A stretch of DNA of 54,868 bases from positions 1-54,868 of the forward strand of contig PBNK01000027.1 of assembly GCA_002723085.1 (NCBI GenBank). The letters are read 5' to 3'. The stretch comes from Crocinitomicaceae bacterium. Its GTDB lineage: Bacteria > Bacteroidota > Bacteroidia > Flavobacteriales_D > Parvicellaceae. This document shows, piece after piece, positions 16,540-25,082 of the stretch (the first letter of the stretch is position 1; every line of letters begins with the position of its first letter). The position numbers were made by a program, and so were the translations under genes. The notes under the pieces are model-generated. The model saw nothing but the letters and a program-made list of their open reading frames with translations. It was not told the DNA's origin and did no database searches.

Positions 16540-17451
16540 ATGATTAATAGAAATATAAATAAGATATTGGTTCTTTCTTTATTAGTTGGATCTTTTTATG
16601 CTTGTCAAGAAGAAGCTGTTCAAACACCAGCTCCAGAGAAACCTGTTGAACAGAAACCTGTTGAAGAAAAAGTAGTTGATAATATTACTTATCAAGTTCC
16701 AACTCCAAATGAATTATTTGCAGTTTTAAAATACGCTGACATTAAATATGACAACAATGTGGTAAATGACGTTGCGAATGTCAATAATTATTCAACTAAA
16801 AGTGCTAAAGCTTTAAATTTTGGTGTTTATGCTGCTGATTTAGCATATGCTTCTAGTATGGGAAGTTCTAGTGATGCTTCTGAATATTTTGAAACTATTA
16901 AAAAGTTATCTGCTGATTTAGGTGTTGAAAATGCATTAGATGAAGCTATAATGTCTAGAATTCAAAATAATATGGAGTCTGCTAATGGGGATTCATTGTT
17001 CTATCTTTCTAACGAAACATATTATAAGGCTTATTCATATTTAGAAGAAAATGATCGATCAGATGTTCTTGGTATGATTGTAATGGGAGGTTGGATTGAA
17101 GGGCTTAATATCATGCTGAATGTTGCAGAATTTGAAGAAGGATCTGAACTTTCTGAAAGGATAGCTGATCAACAAATTACAATGTTTAATCTTAAAGAAT
17201 TTGCTAAAAGTTTAGAAAATGAAGATGTAAACAATATTTTAGACCAAATGACATCAATTGAAGATTTATTTAATTCTTTAGAATATATTGAAACTGATGA
17301 AGAGCTTTCGACTTCAGTTAAAAAAGAAGAAGGTGATGATGTATATGTTTTAGGAGGTGGAGATGTACTAACAATTAATGCAGAACAGCATTCACAATTA
17401 AAAAGTTTGGTTTCTGATTTAAGAAGCCAAATTATTGATGGAAGCCTTTAA
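16540..17451 (+). CDS. Lipoprotein of duplicated cassette, copy 1
   Basis: A 303-residue predicted lipoprotein. The signal sequence INRNINKILVLSLLVGSFYAC has the lipid-attachment Cys at 22, so I start at ATG 16540 rather than an in-frame TTG 60 bp upstream. A Pro/Glu/Lys-rich linker (about 24-46) leads to a mostly helical domain. Conserved with the protein at 52279-53175 are VPTPNEL, ALNFGVYAADLAYAS, YFETIKKLSADLG, NGDSLFYLS, YLEEND and GGWIEGLNIML. No known catalytic motif is visible. It is followed 17 bp later by a secreted protein gene whose counterpart also follows copy 2, so the two proteins probably act together at the cell envelope. The function is unknown. Confidence 0.85.
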   Translation: MINRNINKILVLSLLVGSFYACQEEAVQTPAPEKPVEQKPVEEKVVDNITYQVPTPNELFAVLKYADIKYDNNVVNDVANVNNYSTKSAKALNFGVYAADLAYASSMGSSSDASEYFETIKKLSADLGVENALDEAIMSRIQNNMESANGDSLFYLSNETYYKAYSYLEENDRSDVLGMIVMGGWIEGLNIMLNVAEFEEGSELSERIADQQITMFNLKEFAKSLENEDVNNILDQMTSIEDLFNSLEYIETDEELSTSVKKEEGDDVYVLGGGDVLTINAEQHSQLKSLVSDLRSQIIDGSL

Positions 17452-17468
17452 TTAATAATTAAAATTAT

Positions 17469-18083
17469 ATGAAAAAATTAATATATATTTTAGGATTAGC
17501 TTTTGTGCTATCACCTGAAACAATTTTAGCTCAAAATCAAAAAGAATGTTACAATACTGTTCAGTTTTGTCCTGTTGGTAAAAGAATGGGTTTTACTCAT
17601 AATATGCAAAGTCATAGTGGTGCATTTGAAATGGGAGACACTTCTATTGTAACTATTGTTGTTTATAAAGGTATGGAATATAGGTTCTCACTTTGTTCTC
17701 CTTCTCATCCTGAATTAAATGGAAGTTTTGAATATAAGATTACTGAATATGTTAGAAAAGCATATGAAGAAAATGTTGTTGAGTATGTAGAAAAAGAGAT
17801 CTTAAATGAAGATGCAGGTGAATTTGAAGTTAAGCAAGTGCCAGTGACTAAAAAAAAACGTGTTTACAGGAAAGAAGAAATAGTTTGGTATGATAACACT
17901 GATGATGAAATGAGTCAGGAGTTTATATTTCAGTCAAAATCTACTAGAAAATTAAATATTAAAGTTTATTTGCCAGATGGTGGTGAGGGTGATATGTCTT
18001 CTGGTTTATCTGGAAGTACTTATGCATGTGTTGGTTTGTTAATTGAACATCAGCCAGGAATCATCTCTGGTTTTACTAGATAA
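17469..18083 (+). CDS. Secreted partner protein of duplicated cassette, copy 1
   Basis: A 204-residue protein with a cleavable signal peptide (to about ETILAQ, residue 22). The mature part looks like a beta-sandwich: YKGMEYRFSLCSPS, SFEYKITEY, EFIFQSKSTRKLNIKVYLP and a C-terminal strand YACVGLLIEHQPG. A lysine-rich insertion (VPVTKKKRVYRKEE) lies in the middle. The order of elements (strand containing Y-R, a Trp-containing loop, a repeated strand pair, Cys followed by a hydrophobic strand) parallels the 150-residue protein at 51830-52282, supporting paralogy although identity is low. It ends 4 bp before a strong intrinsic terminator that closes the unit. Confidence 0.8.
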   Translation: MKKLIYILGLAFVLSPETILAQNQKECYNTVQFCPVGKRMGFTHNMQSHSGAFEMGDTSIVTIVVYKGMEYRFSLCSPSHPELNGSFEYKITEYVRKAYEENVVEYVEKEILNEDAGEFEVKQVPVTKKKRVYRKEEIVWYDNTDDEMSQEFIFQSKSTRKLNIKVYLPDGGEGDMSSGLSGSTYACVGLLIEHQPGIISGFTR

Positions 18084-18087
18084 TTTT

Positions 18088-18114
18088 AAAACCCTCAATT
18101 GAGGGTTTTTTTTT
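18088..18114 (+). terminator. Rho-independent terminator
   Basis: A perfect palindromic stem ACCCTCAATTGAGGGT preceded by A residues and followed by nine T residues. It closes the cassette 1 unit and ends only 3 bases before the TTG start of the next gene. Confidence 0.85.
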
Positions 18115-18117
18115 GCT

Positions 18118-19095
18118 TTGAAAAATCTACTTACATCAAAAGATAATGTGGTGATTGTTTCTCACCAAGGGCCTGATGGAGATTCTTTAGGTTCTACATT
18201 AGCGTTTTATCATTATTTAAATAAAATTGGAGTAAATTCTATACCGCTTGTACCTGATGAGTTTCCAAGTTTTTTTGATTGGATGCCTGGGATTGATAAT
18301 ATAATAATTGCTAATCAAAACACCTCTTTAAGTATTCAAGCTATAGAAAAGTCAGATTTAATTGTTTGTCTTGATTTTAATCATATTTCAAGAGTTGGAA
18401 AATTGTTGGAAAATCAAATTATGAAATCTAAAGCTCCTGTTTTAGTAATAGATCACCATACTAATCCACAACATTTTTCTGAACATGAAATAATTGATTC
18501 TTCAGTATCTTCAACATGTCAATTGGTTTATAAATTTATTTGTGATAATCAAGATAAAAAATTAATTAACCTTTCAATAGCTGAATGTCTATATACTGGT
18601 ATTTTAACTGATACTGGTTCTTTTCGTTTTTCAAATGTTGACTCCGAAACTCATCAAATTGCTGCTTTTTTTTTAGAATTAGGATTAAATCATTCAAAAA
18701 TTCATAATAATATTCATGATCAAAATAACTTAGATAAATTGCATTTGCTTGGTCATGCTTTAAAAAAAATTAATTTACTCTCTTCTATTTCTGTTGCATA
18801 TATATCTCTTTCAAGGTCCGATTTAAATATATTTAATTATAAAAAGGGTGATACTGAAGGTTTGGTTAATTATTGCTTATCCATTAAAGGAGTTAATATG
18901 GCTGTTTTTTTGAGAGAGGATATTGAAGTTGTTAAAATTTCATTTAGATCAAAAGGTGATATTAAAGTTAATGAGTTTGCTGAAAAATATTATGGTGGTG
19001 GAGGACATAAAAATGCTGCAGGAGCTGCAGTTTCAGGAGATTTACATTTAATCACCACTCAATTAATTGAAAACTTAAAAAAATTTAGGCAGTGA
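18118..19095 (+). CDS. DHH/DHHA1 phosphoesterase (NrnA-like oligoribonuclease / pAp phosphatase)
   Basis: A 325-residue cytoplasmic Mn-dependent phosphoesterase. It probably degrades short RNA or pGpG-type oligonucleotides and/or 3'-phosphoadenosine-5'-phosphate. Motifs are VSHQGPDGDSLGSTLAF (motif I), VCLDFNH, VIDHHTNPQHF (the DHH motif), LYTGILTDTGSFRFS, and the DHHA1 substrate motif YYGGGGHKNAAGAAV near the C-terminus. The start is TTG at 18118, since no ATG precedes motif I. That codon begins 3 bases after a strong terminator, so the 5' end of its mRNA is puzzling. A 4-base GTGA overlap couples it to the GldI-like gene, a gene order found in other flavobacteria. Confidence 0.88.
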   Translation: MKNLLTSKDNVVIVSHQGPDGDSLGSTLAFYHYLNKIGVNSIPLVPDEFPSFFDWMPGIDNIIIANQNTSLSIQAIEKSDLIVCLDFNHISRVGKLLENQIMKSKAPVLVIDHHTNPQHFSEHEIIDSSVSSTCQLVYKFICDNQDKKLINLSIAECLYTGILTDTGSFRFSNVDSETHQIAAFFLELGLNHSKIHNNIHDQNNLDKLHLLGHALKKINLLSSISVAYISLSRSDLNIFNYKKGDTEGLVNYCLSIKGVNMAVFLREDIEVVKISFRSKGDIKVNEFAEKYYGGGGHKNAAGAAVSGDLHLITTQLIENLKKFRQ

Positions 19096-19700
19096 TAAGA
19101 TTGTTTTATTTGTTAGTTTTTTTCTTTTTTTTTTCTTGTCATGAACAAAGTGATGAGTTAGAGCAACTGTCAAGCCATGTCCATGAAAATGATGCTGATA
19201 AAGAATATTTAAATTCCAACAATATATTTTATGATCAACCTAAATTAAACGTCTTAAATCAAGGTGAGTCTATTAAAATGAACAAAATGATGCAAATGGA
19301 TGAATCATTTAGAATAACTAAATATTGTAAAAGACATGGTTGGGAAATGATTGAAACAAAATCTGGAGTTTTTTATTCGGTTTTAAAAAATGGTATTGGA
19401 CATAAAACCCCATCTATCGGAGATTCTGTTAAGTTAAATTATGAAGTAAGACTTTTGGATGTTGACCAAACTCTTTGTTATTCTTCAGTAGATTATAATT
19501 CAAAAGGTGTTGATGTTGTTTTAGGAAAATCTCCAGTAATTTCAGGTTTACATACAGCAATTTCATATTTAATTGAAGGAGATAGTGCAATTGTGGTATT
19601 GCCACAGTTTTTAGCTTATGGTATAGCTGGAGATAATGAAAAAATACCAATGTATCAACCGCTTTTATTTTATTTGAGTCTTTTAGATGTCAAGGGTTAA
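19092..19700 (+). CDS. gldI: GldI-type FKBP peptidyl-prolyl isomerase lipoprotein
   Basis: A 202-residue lipoprotein (GTG start; signal MIRLFYLLVFFFFFSC with lipid Cys16) with an FKBP fold at about 95-200. Visible elements are GDSVKLNYEVRLLD, VISGLHTAISYLIEGDSAIVV and LAYGIAGDNEKIPMYQPLLF, i.e. the Y-G-x-x-G-...-I-P core that forms the active-site pocket. GldI in flavobacteria is an FKBP-like lipoprotein required for gliding, thought to fold exported gliding/T9SS proteins. Coupling to the upstream DHH phosphoesterase gene (overlapping GTGA) and to a second FKBP-like lipoprotein downstream (14-bp overlap) matches the flavobacterial gldI neighbourhood. A generic periplasmic FKBP is the alternative. 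Confidence 0.75.
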   Translation: MIRLFYLLVFFFFFSCHEQSDELEQLSSHVHENDADKEYLNSNNIFYDQPKLNVLNQGESIKMNKMMQMDESFRITKYCKRHGWEMIETKSGVFYSVLKNGIGHKTPSIGDSVKLNYEVRLLDVDQTLCYSSVDYNSKGVDVVLGKSPVISGLHTAISYLIEGDSAIVVLPQFLAYGIAGDNEKIPMYQPLLFYLSLLDVKG

Positions 19701-20556
19701 TTTTTGTATTTTATTTTTTTTATTTATCATTTCTTGTGATGATATTAAAGATGGTTTCATTAAAACAAAATCATTTGAAATAGAATTTAAAGAGTTGTCT
19801 AATTCTGGTGCTGTTGTAAAACAAAATCATTATATAAATTTATTTATTTCTGCTTCAGATTTAAATGATAGTATTGTTTTTTCATCCTATAATCATGGTT
19901 TGAATGGGGTTTCTACATTTTTGTACGATTCTTTACTATATAATTCTATTTATTCAGAAATATTTAACAATATTGAAATAGGGGACAGCGTAGTTTTTTC
20001 AACTGATTTTAATTTATTTTTAAAAAGTTTTTTTAAATATGATAATTATACAAAATCATCAATTTATAATCAGGTGAAAATTAATTTGAAATTAATTAGT
20101 TGTTTAGAAAAAAACAGCCAAAATGATTATAATAAAAAGTTAACTATTGAGGCAATTGAAAAAGAAAAAAACAAAGTGAATAATGAAAAAAAGAATTGGG
20201 ATTTAAATTATGATGATGTTGATATTGTTAATTCAATTTACACTAGGTTAATTACAAAAAACACCTATAATTATGTAAATAATGACAGTGCTAAGGGTTA
20301 TTATGTGATTGATTATAATTTAATGGATCTGGATGGTAGGCTTATTTTTTCAACTGACCCAAATCAACCTCATTATTTTCAGAAAAATAAACAAGGTCAG
20401 CTTTTAAAAGGTTTTAATTTTTTACTTAAAAAATATAGTTCAGGTGACTCTGTTCATGCTATTTTGCCTTCAAATTTAGCGTTTAATGAAAAAGGAGCAT
20501 TTGTAGCAAAGATTCCACCGTTTACCCCATTATTAATTAAATTAAGAATTAGATAG
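19687..20556 (+). CDS. Lipoprotein with two FKBP-like domains
   Basis: A 289-residue lipoprotein (FLFIISC, lipid Cys17) whose start overlaps the preceding gene by 14 bp. Two FKBP-like modules can be traced. The N-terminal one (about 35-140) has HYINLFISASDLNDSIVFSS and NIEIGDSVVFSTDFNLFL. The C-terminal one (about 190-289) has YVIDYNLMDLDGRLIFS, GFNFLLKKYSSGDSVHAILP and LAFNEKGAFVAKIPPFTPLL. In both, the catalytic L-A-Y-G is degenerate (LAFN in the second). It may be a chaperone without isomerase activity working with the GldI-like protein. It ends the operon; a weak 5-bp hairpin (20555-20570) follows in the convergent gap. Confidence 0.78.
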   Translation: MSRVNFCILFFLFIISCDDIKDGFIKTKSFEIEFKELSNSGAVVKQNHYINLFISASDLNDSIVFSSYNHGLNGVSTFLYDSLLYNSIYSEIFNNIEIGDSVVFSTDFNLFLKSFFKYDNYTKSSIYNQVKINLKLISCLEKNSQNDYNKKLTIEAIEKEKNKVNNEKKNWDLNYDDVDIVNSIYTRLITKNTYNYVNNDSAKGYYVIDYNLMDLDGRLIFSTDPNQPHYFQKNKQGQLLKGFNFLLKKYSSGDSVHAILPSNLAFNEKGAFVAKIPPFTPLLIKLRIR

Positions 20557-20579
20557 GTTTTTTATAACCTTAAAAAATA

Positions 20580-21302
20580 TTAATCTAGTATTTTATTATT
20601 TTCAAATATAAAAATTGTTGGTTTCCCTTTAATGCTAACTTTTAGTCTATTCCAATCATATATGGTTTTTGTTGTGATGTTTTCATTTGCTCCACAAATA
20701 TCATGTGCAATACATAATTTAATTTCTTTTTTTGGTAAAAAATTAATTAAATCTGAAAGTAAATGATCATTTCTATATGGAGTTTCAATAAAAATATGAG
20801 ATCCACTTTGTTTTGCAATTTCTTTAATTTTCTTTCTTCTTTCTTCTTTTTTTATTGGAAAGTATCCGTGAAATTTAAATTCTTGTCCATTCAATCCACT
20901 TGCCATTAAAGCTAGTATTATAGAGCTAGCTCCAATTAAAGGTCTTACCCTTATGTTATTCATATGTGCTTTTTCACATAGTTTTTGTCCAGGATCTGCT
21001 ATTCCAGGGCATCCTGCTTCTGAAATAACTCCTATATTCTTGCCTTTTTTTATGTTTTTGATAATGTCACTAAGATTTGCTTCGTTAGTTTTTTTGTTTA
21101 GTAAAACAAAATCAGCATTGTTAATGTCAAATTCTGGGGCAATTTTTTTAATATACCTTCTTGCAGTTCTTATGTTCTCGACAGCAAAATAATTTAAATT
21201 TTTTATCGTGTTTTTAACTTCGTTTGAAATTAGATTTAAATTGTATTCTTGAAGTTGTTCTATTGGACTTGGAATTAGATATATTTCGCCTTTTTTTGGC
21301 AT
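20580..21302 (-). CDS. Tetrapyrrole-methylase-fold SAM methyltransferase (RsmI-like)
   Basis: A 240-residue SAM-dependent methylase of the tetrapyrrole methylase fold, related to RsmI, which 2'-O-methylates C1402 of 16S rRNA. Visible motifs are GEIYLIPSPI at the N-terminus, the Y-F-A-V-E-N-I-R-T-A-R-R segment in place of the usual E-D-T-R, GVISEAGCPGIADPGQKL (the hallmark G-x-P-x-I-x-D-P-G loop), VRPLIGASSIILALMASGL and IFIETPYRNDHLL. The substitutions at the N-terminal motif suggest the divergent Bacteroidota paralogue rather than canonical RsmI. It is third in the dnaA - tyrosine phosphatase - methylase unit, 3 bp after the phosphatase stop. Confidence 0.85.
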   Translation of the reverse strand: MPKKGEIYLIPSPIEQLQEYNLNLISNEVKNTIKNLNYFAVENIRTARRYIKKIAPEFDINNADFVLLNKKTNEANLSDIIKNIKKGKNIGVISEAGCPGIADPGQKLCEKAHMNNIRVRPLIGASSIILALMASGLNGQEFKFHGYFPIKKEERRKKIKEIAKQSGSHIFIETPYRNDHLLSDLINFLPKKEIKLCIAHDICGANENITTKTIYDWNRLKVSIKGKPTIFIFENNKILD

Positions 21303-21305
21303 TTT

Positions 21306-21761
21306 TTATATTTTATCAATTATTTTCTGACATGCTTCATTTAGAAGTTTATAGACTTCTTCAAATCCATCAATTTCATCATAATATGGATCTGGCACAG
21401 AATTGTTTGAGTCAACATTAACTTCATTTAAAATTAATTTCACTTTAAGTTTTTGTGATTCATTGGTGCATAATTTATAAACATCCCTTTTGTTTTGTGT
21501 GTCCATAACATAAATCAAATCGTATTCAAATAAGTCGTCTTTTGTTATTTGTCTAGCTTTTTGGTTTGAAATGTCTATTCCAAATTTTTTAGCAATGTTT
21601 ATACTTCTTGAATCTGGTTTGTTACCGGTATGCCAATTTCCAGTTCCTGCGGAATCAACAATTAAATTGATTTTTTTTTCTTTTGCTTTATGGCTTAATA
21701 TTCCATGAGCAAGTGGTGATCTGCAAATGTTTCCAAGGCAAACCATCAGTATTTTTCTCAT
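21306..21761 (-). CDS. Low-molecular-weight protein-tyrosine phosphatase
   Basis: A 151-residue cytoplasmic phosphatase. The P-loop VCLGNICRSP (Cys8, Arg14) opens the protein as in all family members, and the general-acid Asp lies in VPDPYYDEIDGFEEVY near residue 120. Bacterial members dephosphorylate tyrosine kinases of the Wzc type or low-molecular-weight substrates. Arsenate reductases share the fold, but the DPYYD loop supports a phosphatase. It sits 13 bp downstream of dnaA and 3 bp before the methylase gene. This gene order is common in flavobacteria, although no functional link to replication initiation is established. Confidence 0.92.
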   Translation of the reverse strand: MRKILMVCLGNICRSPLAHGILSHKAKEKKINLIVDSAGTGNWHTGNKPDSRSINIAKKFGIDISNQKARQITKDDLFEYDLIYVMDTQNKRDVYKLCTNESQKLKVKLILNEVNVDSNNSVPDPYYDEIDGFEEVYKLLNEACQKIIDKI

Positions 21762-21774
21762 GAGTTATTTGATT

Positions 21775-23205
21775 TTACTGTATACTTAGTTTCTTTTCTA
21801 AGTCTGATAGATATGCTCTAAAATGCTTGTCTGTTTCGGCTAAATTATTCACTGTTCTGCATGCGTGGAGTACTGTTGCATGGTCTTTGCCACCACAATG
21901 CATGCCTATATTCGCAAGAGATGATTTTGTCATTTTTTTAGAAAAATACATGGCTATTTGTCTAGCTTGTACAACTTCTCTTTTTCTTGTTTTAGACTTC
22001 ATCAATTCAATAGGTAAATCAAAATAGTCACAAACTACTTTTTGAATGTACTCTATAGAAACTTCTCTTGCAGTATTTTTAACAAATTTATCAATCATCT
22101 GTTTTGCTAAATCTAAAGTTATGGACTTTTTATTGAGCGATGATTGAGCAATAAGTGAAATAAGTGCTCCTTCTAATTCACGAATATTATTTGAAATGCT
22201 GTATGCCAGATATTCAACAACTTCGGAAGGTAATTCAATTCCGTCCGCATACATCTTTTTATGAAGAATTGCAATTCTAGTTTCAAGATCAGCCATTTGT
22301 AAATCAGCAGAAAGTCCCCATTTAAATCTTGATAATAATCTTTGTTCCATTCCTTGCATTTCAACAGGAGCTTTATCAGAAGTTAATACAAGTTGTTTGC
22401 CTGTTTGGTGCAAGTGATTGAAGATGTGGAAAAACACATCTTGTGTTTTTTCTTTCCCTGAAAAGAATTGAACATCGTCTATGATTAAAACATCAATTAA
22501 TTGATAAAAATGTATAAAGTCATTAGTTGAGTTGTTTTTTACAGAATCAATAAATTGGTGTGTAAATTTTTCAGAAGAAACATAAAGAACAGTTTTATTA
22601 GGGTACCTATTCTTAATTGCAATCCCAATGGCATGAGCTAAGTGGGTTTTCCCTAGTCCAACTCCACCATAAATCAAAAGAGGATTAAAGGCTGTTCCTC
22701 CAGGTTTTTCAGCAACTGCAAAGCCTGCAGATCTCGCTAATCTGTTGCAATCTCCTTCAATAAAATTTTCAAATGAGTAATTTGGGTTAAGGTTTGAATC
22801 AACATTTACTTTCCTTAATCCTGGAATTACAAAGGGGTTTTTAATTGCGTTATTTCCAATGTCTAAAGGCATTGAAACCAAAGGATTACGAAGTGATTTT
22901 TTTTCTGTAGTTGGTATTTTAATAGTATATGGGTTAGTATTTCCAGCATTGTTTTCCATTACAATACTATATTCCAATTTGGCATCAGGACCAATTTCTT
23001 TTCTTATAATCTTCTTTAATAAATCAATGTAATGTTCTTCAAGCCATTCATAAAAAAATTGTGATGGAACTTGAATTGTAAGGATGTTTCCTTTTAATTT
23101 TATTGGTTTTATAGGTTCGAACCATGTTTTGAAAGCTTGTATTGATACGTTATCCTTAATTACTGTCAGGCAGTTTTTCCAAGTAGTTTCAAAAGTTTTA
23201 CTCAT
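21775..23205 (-). CDS. dnaA: Chromosomal replication initiator DnaA
   Basis: ATP-dependent initiator that binds DnaA boxes and opens oriC. All four domains are visible. Domain I is TWKNCLTVIKDNVSIQAFKT with FKTWFEPI. Domain II is a variable linker. Domain III is the AAA+ core, with Walker A GGVGLGKTHLAHAIG, Walker B VLIIDDVQFFSGKEKTQDVF and a sensor segment RLLSRFKWGL. Domain IV carries the DNA-binding signature GGKDHATVLHACRTVNNL at the C-terminus. I start at ATG 23205 (MSKTFETTW, 476 residues); an in-frame TTG 12 bases upstream is possible. The upstream gap of 147 bp is A/T-rich and contains no cluster of DnaA boxes that I can recognise. Confidence 0.97.
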   Translation of the reverse strand: MSKTFETTWKNCLTVIKDNVSIQAFKTWFEPIKPIKLKGNILTIQVPSQFFYEWLEEHYIDLLKKIIRKEIGPDAKLEYSIVMENNAGNTNPYTIKIPTTEKKSLRNPLVSMPLDIGNNAIKNPFVIPGLRKVNVDSNLNPNYSFENFIEGDCNRLARSAGFAVAEKPGGTAFNPLLIYGGVGLGKTHLAHAIGIAIKNRYPNKTVLYVSSEKFTHQFIDSVKNNSTNDFIHFYQLIDVLIIDDVQFFSGKEKTQDVFFHIFNHLHQTGKQLVLTSDKAPVEMQGMEQRLLSRFKWGLSADLQMADLETRIAILHKKMYADGIELPSEVVEYLAYSISNNIRELEGALISLIAQSSLNKKSITLDLAKQMIDKFVKNTAREVSIEYIQKVVCDYFDLPIELMKSKTRKREVVQARQIAMYFSKKMTKSSLANIGMHCGGKDHATVLHACRTVNNLAETDKHFRAYLSDLEKKLSIQ

Positions 23206-23352
23206 CAATTTATCCAATTTAAAGTTTTTAATAGGTCTTTCCCCCAGAACAATAATAATTAATTTATTGCATGAACAAATATTTACATAAAAAAGTTAAA
23301 AAAAAAACGATTTTGCTATTGTTTTTTTAAAAAAAAATACATCTAAAAAAAA

Positions 23353-24300
23353 TTAAATTTTGGCATAGTTTTTTTTATGGAAATTATCATCAACTAATTT
23401 AATGATTTCATTTTTATTTTTATCAAAAAATAAATCTAATCTTCCAAGTGCTAATGCACCCCATCCTGCTTGATTAACTAAAACATCTTTGTTTTCAATG
23501 TTTTTAACTTTTTTTGCTTTTTCTAAAAAGGTGTGTGTATGACCACCAATAATTAGGTCTATGTTTTTTGTTTTTTGAGCTAATTTAATATCAGAAATTG
23601 AATCATCTGAATACTCATGTCCCAAATGACTTAGACATATAATAAGATTACATTTTTTTTCATTTTTTAAAATATCAGCATAATTATTAGCTGTTTTTAT
23701 GGGGTCAATAAATTTAACTCCATCGTAAAGTTGTTCATTAACTAAACCATCTAGTTGAATTCCCACTCCTAAAATTCCGATTTTAATATTGTCAATATTT
23801 AACACTTTATATTTAAGTGTTTTTTCTTTTAATAATGTTTTGCTAAAATCATAATTTGAACAAATGAAGGGGAATTTTGCATGTTGAAGAACTGCTGAAA
23901 AGCCTTCAACACCATTGTCAAAGTCATGATTACCCATGGTTGAGCCAGCATAACCCATCTTACTCATTAACTGAAGTTCTAATTTACCTTTATATTTGTT
24001 AAAGTAAGGAGTTCCCTGAAAAATATCTCCAGCATCTAATAATAATACATTTTTTTCATTGGTTCTGATTTTATCAACCAACGAAGCGACTCTTGTCATT
24101 CCCCCAAGTCCAGGATATTTAGCATCGTTTAAGGGGAAAGGGTCAATGTGGCTGTGCATATCATTTGTATGAAGAATCGTTAGTTTTTTTAATTTTTTCT
24201 TAGTTGAAAAACTAAAACTGCTTAAAAACGGTATTGCTAGGCTTGCAATTGCTGTTTTTTTTAAAAAATTTCTTCTATTGTGAGATTTCGATTCTTCCAT
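23353..24300 (-). CDS. Exported metallophosphoesterase: catalytic half of a split 5'-nucleotidase
   Basis: A 315-residue protein with a twin-arginine signal (HNRRNFLKKTA, then a hydrophobic stretch). The complete calcineurin-like dimetal site of 5'-nucleotidases follows: LTILHTNDMHSH, LLLDAGDIFQG, STMGNHDFDNG, CLSHLGHE and IIGGHTHTFLE. The usual C-terminal substrate-recognition domain of UshA/NadN-type enzymes is missing here but is encoded by the gene just upstream (24275-25060), with which it overlaps by 26 bp. The two products together probably hydrolyse nucleotides in the periplasm. UDP-sugar or NAD specificity cannot be told. Confidence 0.9.
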   Translation of the reverse strand: MEESKSHNRRNFLKKTAIASLAIPFLSSFSFSTKKKLKKLTILHTNDMHSHIDPFPLNDAKYPGLGGMTRVASLVDKIRTNEKNVLLLDAGDIFQGTPYFNKYKGKLELQLMSKMGYAGSTMGNHDFDNGVEGFSAVLQHAKFPFICSNYDFSKTLLKEKTLKYKVLNIDNIKIGILGVGIQLDGLVNEQLYDGVKFIDPIKTANNYADILKNEKKCNLIICLSHLGHEYSDDSISDIKLAQKTKNIDLIIGGHTHTFLEKAKKVKNIENKDVLVNQAGWGALALGRLDLFFDKNKNEIIKLVDDNFHKKNYAKI

Positions 24301-25060
24301 CTAAAGCAGCATCAACTTTGGTGTTGTTTTTATTTATCATCTCAATATAATGAATAATGGCATCTCTTAGTAAAATGCCAGTTGGTATTTTTTCTTTACA
24401 ATTTTTAAAGAAATCCATATGGTCCCCTCCATTTGCTAGATAATCTGTAGTAAGAACGTAATAATTATTATTTAAATCCAATTCTTTAGTATTTACAAAG
24501 CATCTGGTAATCTTATTATTAGAAATTTTTAATCTTATTCCACTTACTGGGACTCCAGCTTTTCTTGATTGGTTTTGATAAGATTTTTTAATTATAAAAT
24601 CTAATAATTCATTTAATTGAGAGGCGTTAAGCTTTAAAACAACCAATTCATTTTCAAAAGGCATTAGTTCAAATATTTTCCTTCTTGTAATTGCCCCTTT
24701 GTTTATTGGAGTTCTTAAGCCTCCATTATTGAGAACACAAAAATCTGCTTTAACGCCTAAGTCCCTATTTAAGTTATTTAGAGTAAAAAGTGAAAGGTCA
24801 GTAATGAAGTTTCCTAATATTCCTTCTGGTGACCCAACGTCCATCTCTCTTACAGACCAGTTTAATATCTCATTCATTTCATTGTTAATGCTGTCTTGAT
24901 ATGCTTTTAAATTAATTTCCGAAAAATCTTTTGTAGACAAGTTGTCATCAATGTTGATGTTGTTGGTAGAGTACTTACTTAAATTGTATTGTTTACATTG
25001 TGTTAGAAAACCAATTGTAACAATAAGAATTATATGTTTTGCTATATTTATAAAATTCAT
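24275..25060 (-). CDS. 5'-nucleotidase C-terminal domain lipoprotein (substrate-binding half of a split enzyme)
   Basis: A 261-residue lipoprotein (IVTIGFLTQCKQ, lipid Cys at about 21) that consists only of the 5'-nucleotidase C-terminal domain. Motifs are ADFCVLNNGGLRTPINKGAI (N-N-G-G-x-R), FELMPFENELVVLKL, SGIRLKIS and YYVLTTDYLANGGDHMDFF. I choose ATG 25060 over an upstream TTG because it places the charged residues directly before the hydrophobic core. The 3' end overlaps the catalytic-half gene by 26 bp, indicating coupling. This half carries a Sec/lipoprotein signal while the catalytic half carries a Tat signal, so they would meet in the periplasm. Confidence 0.88.
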   Translation of the reverse strand: MNFINIAKHIILIVTIGFLTQCKQYNLSKYSTNNINIDDNLSTKDFSEINLKAYQDSINNEMNEILNWSVREMDVGSPEGILGNFITDLSLFTLNNLNRDLGVKADFCVLNNGGLRTPINKGAITRRKIFELMPFENELVVLKLNASQLNELLDFIIKKSYQNQSRKAGVPVSGIRLKISNNKITRCFVNTKELDLNNNYYVLTTDYLANGGDHMDFFKNCKEKIPTGILLRDAIIHYIEMINKNNTKVDAALDGRIEISQ

Positions 25061-25082
25061 CCTAAAAAACAAAAATAATAAT

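Noticed and set aside
20555..20570. Hairpin AGGTT/AACCT between two convergent genes
   Set aside because: Only five base pairs and a poor T-run; too weak to call a terminator.
23206..23352. Possible replication origin beside dnaA
   Set aside because: The gap is short and A/T-rich but I see no cluster of DnaA boxes, only one near-match (TTATCCAAT) and no diverging gene order. A GC-skew plot would be needed.
24942..25082. Possible 47-residue N-terminal extension of the thioesterase
   Set aside because: It lies inside the divergent nucleotidase gene and the hotdog domain begins right at ATG 25083.
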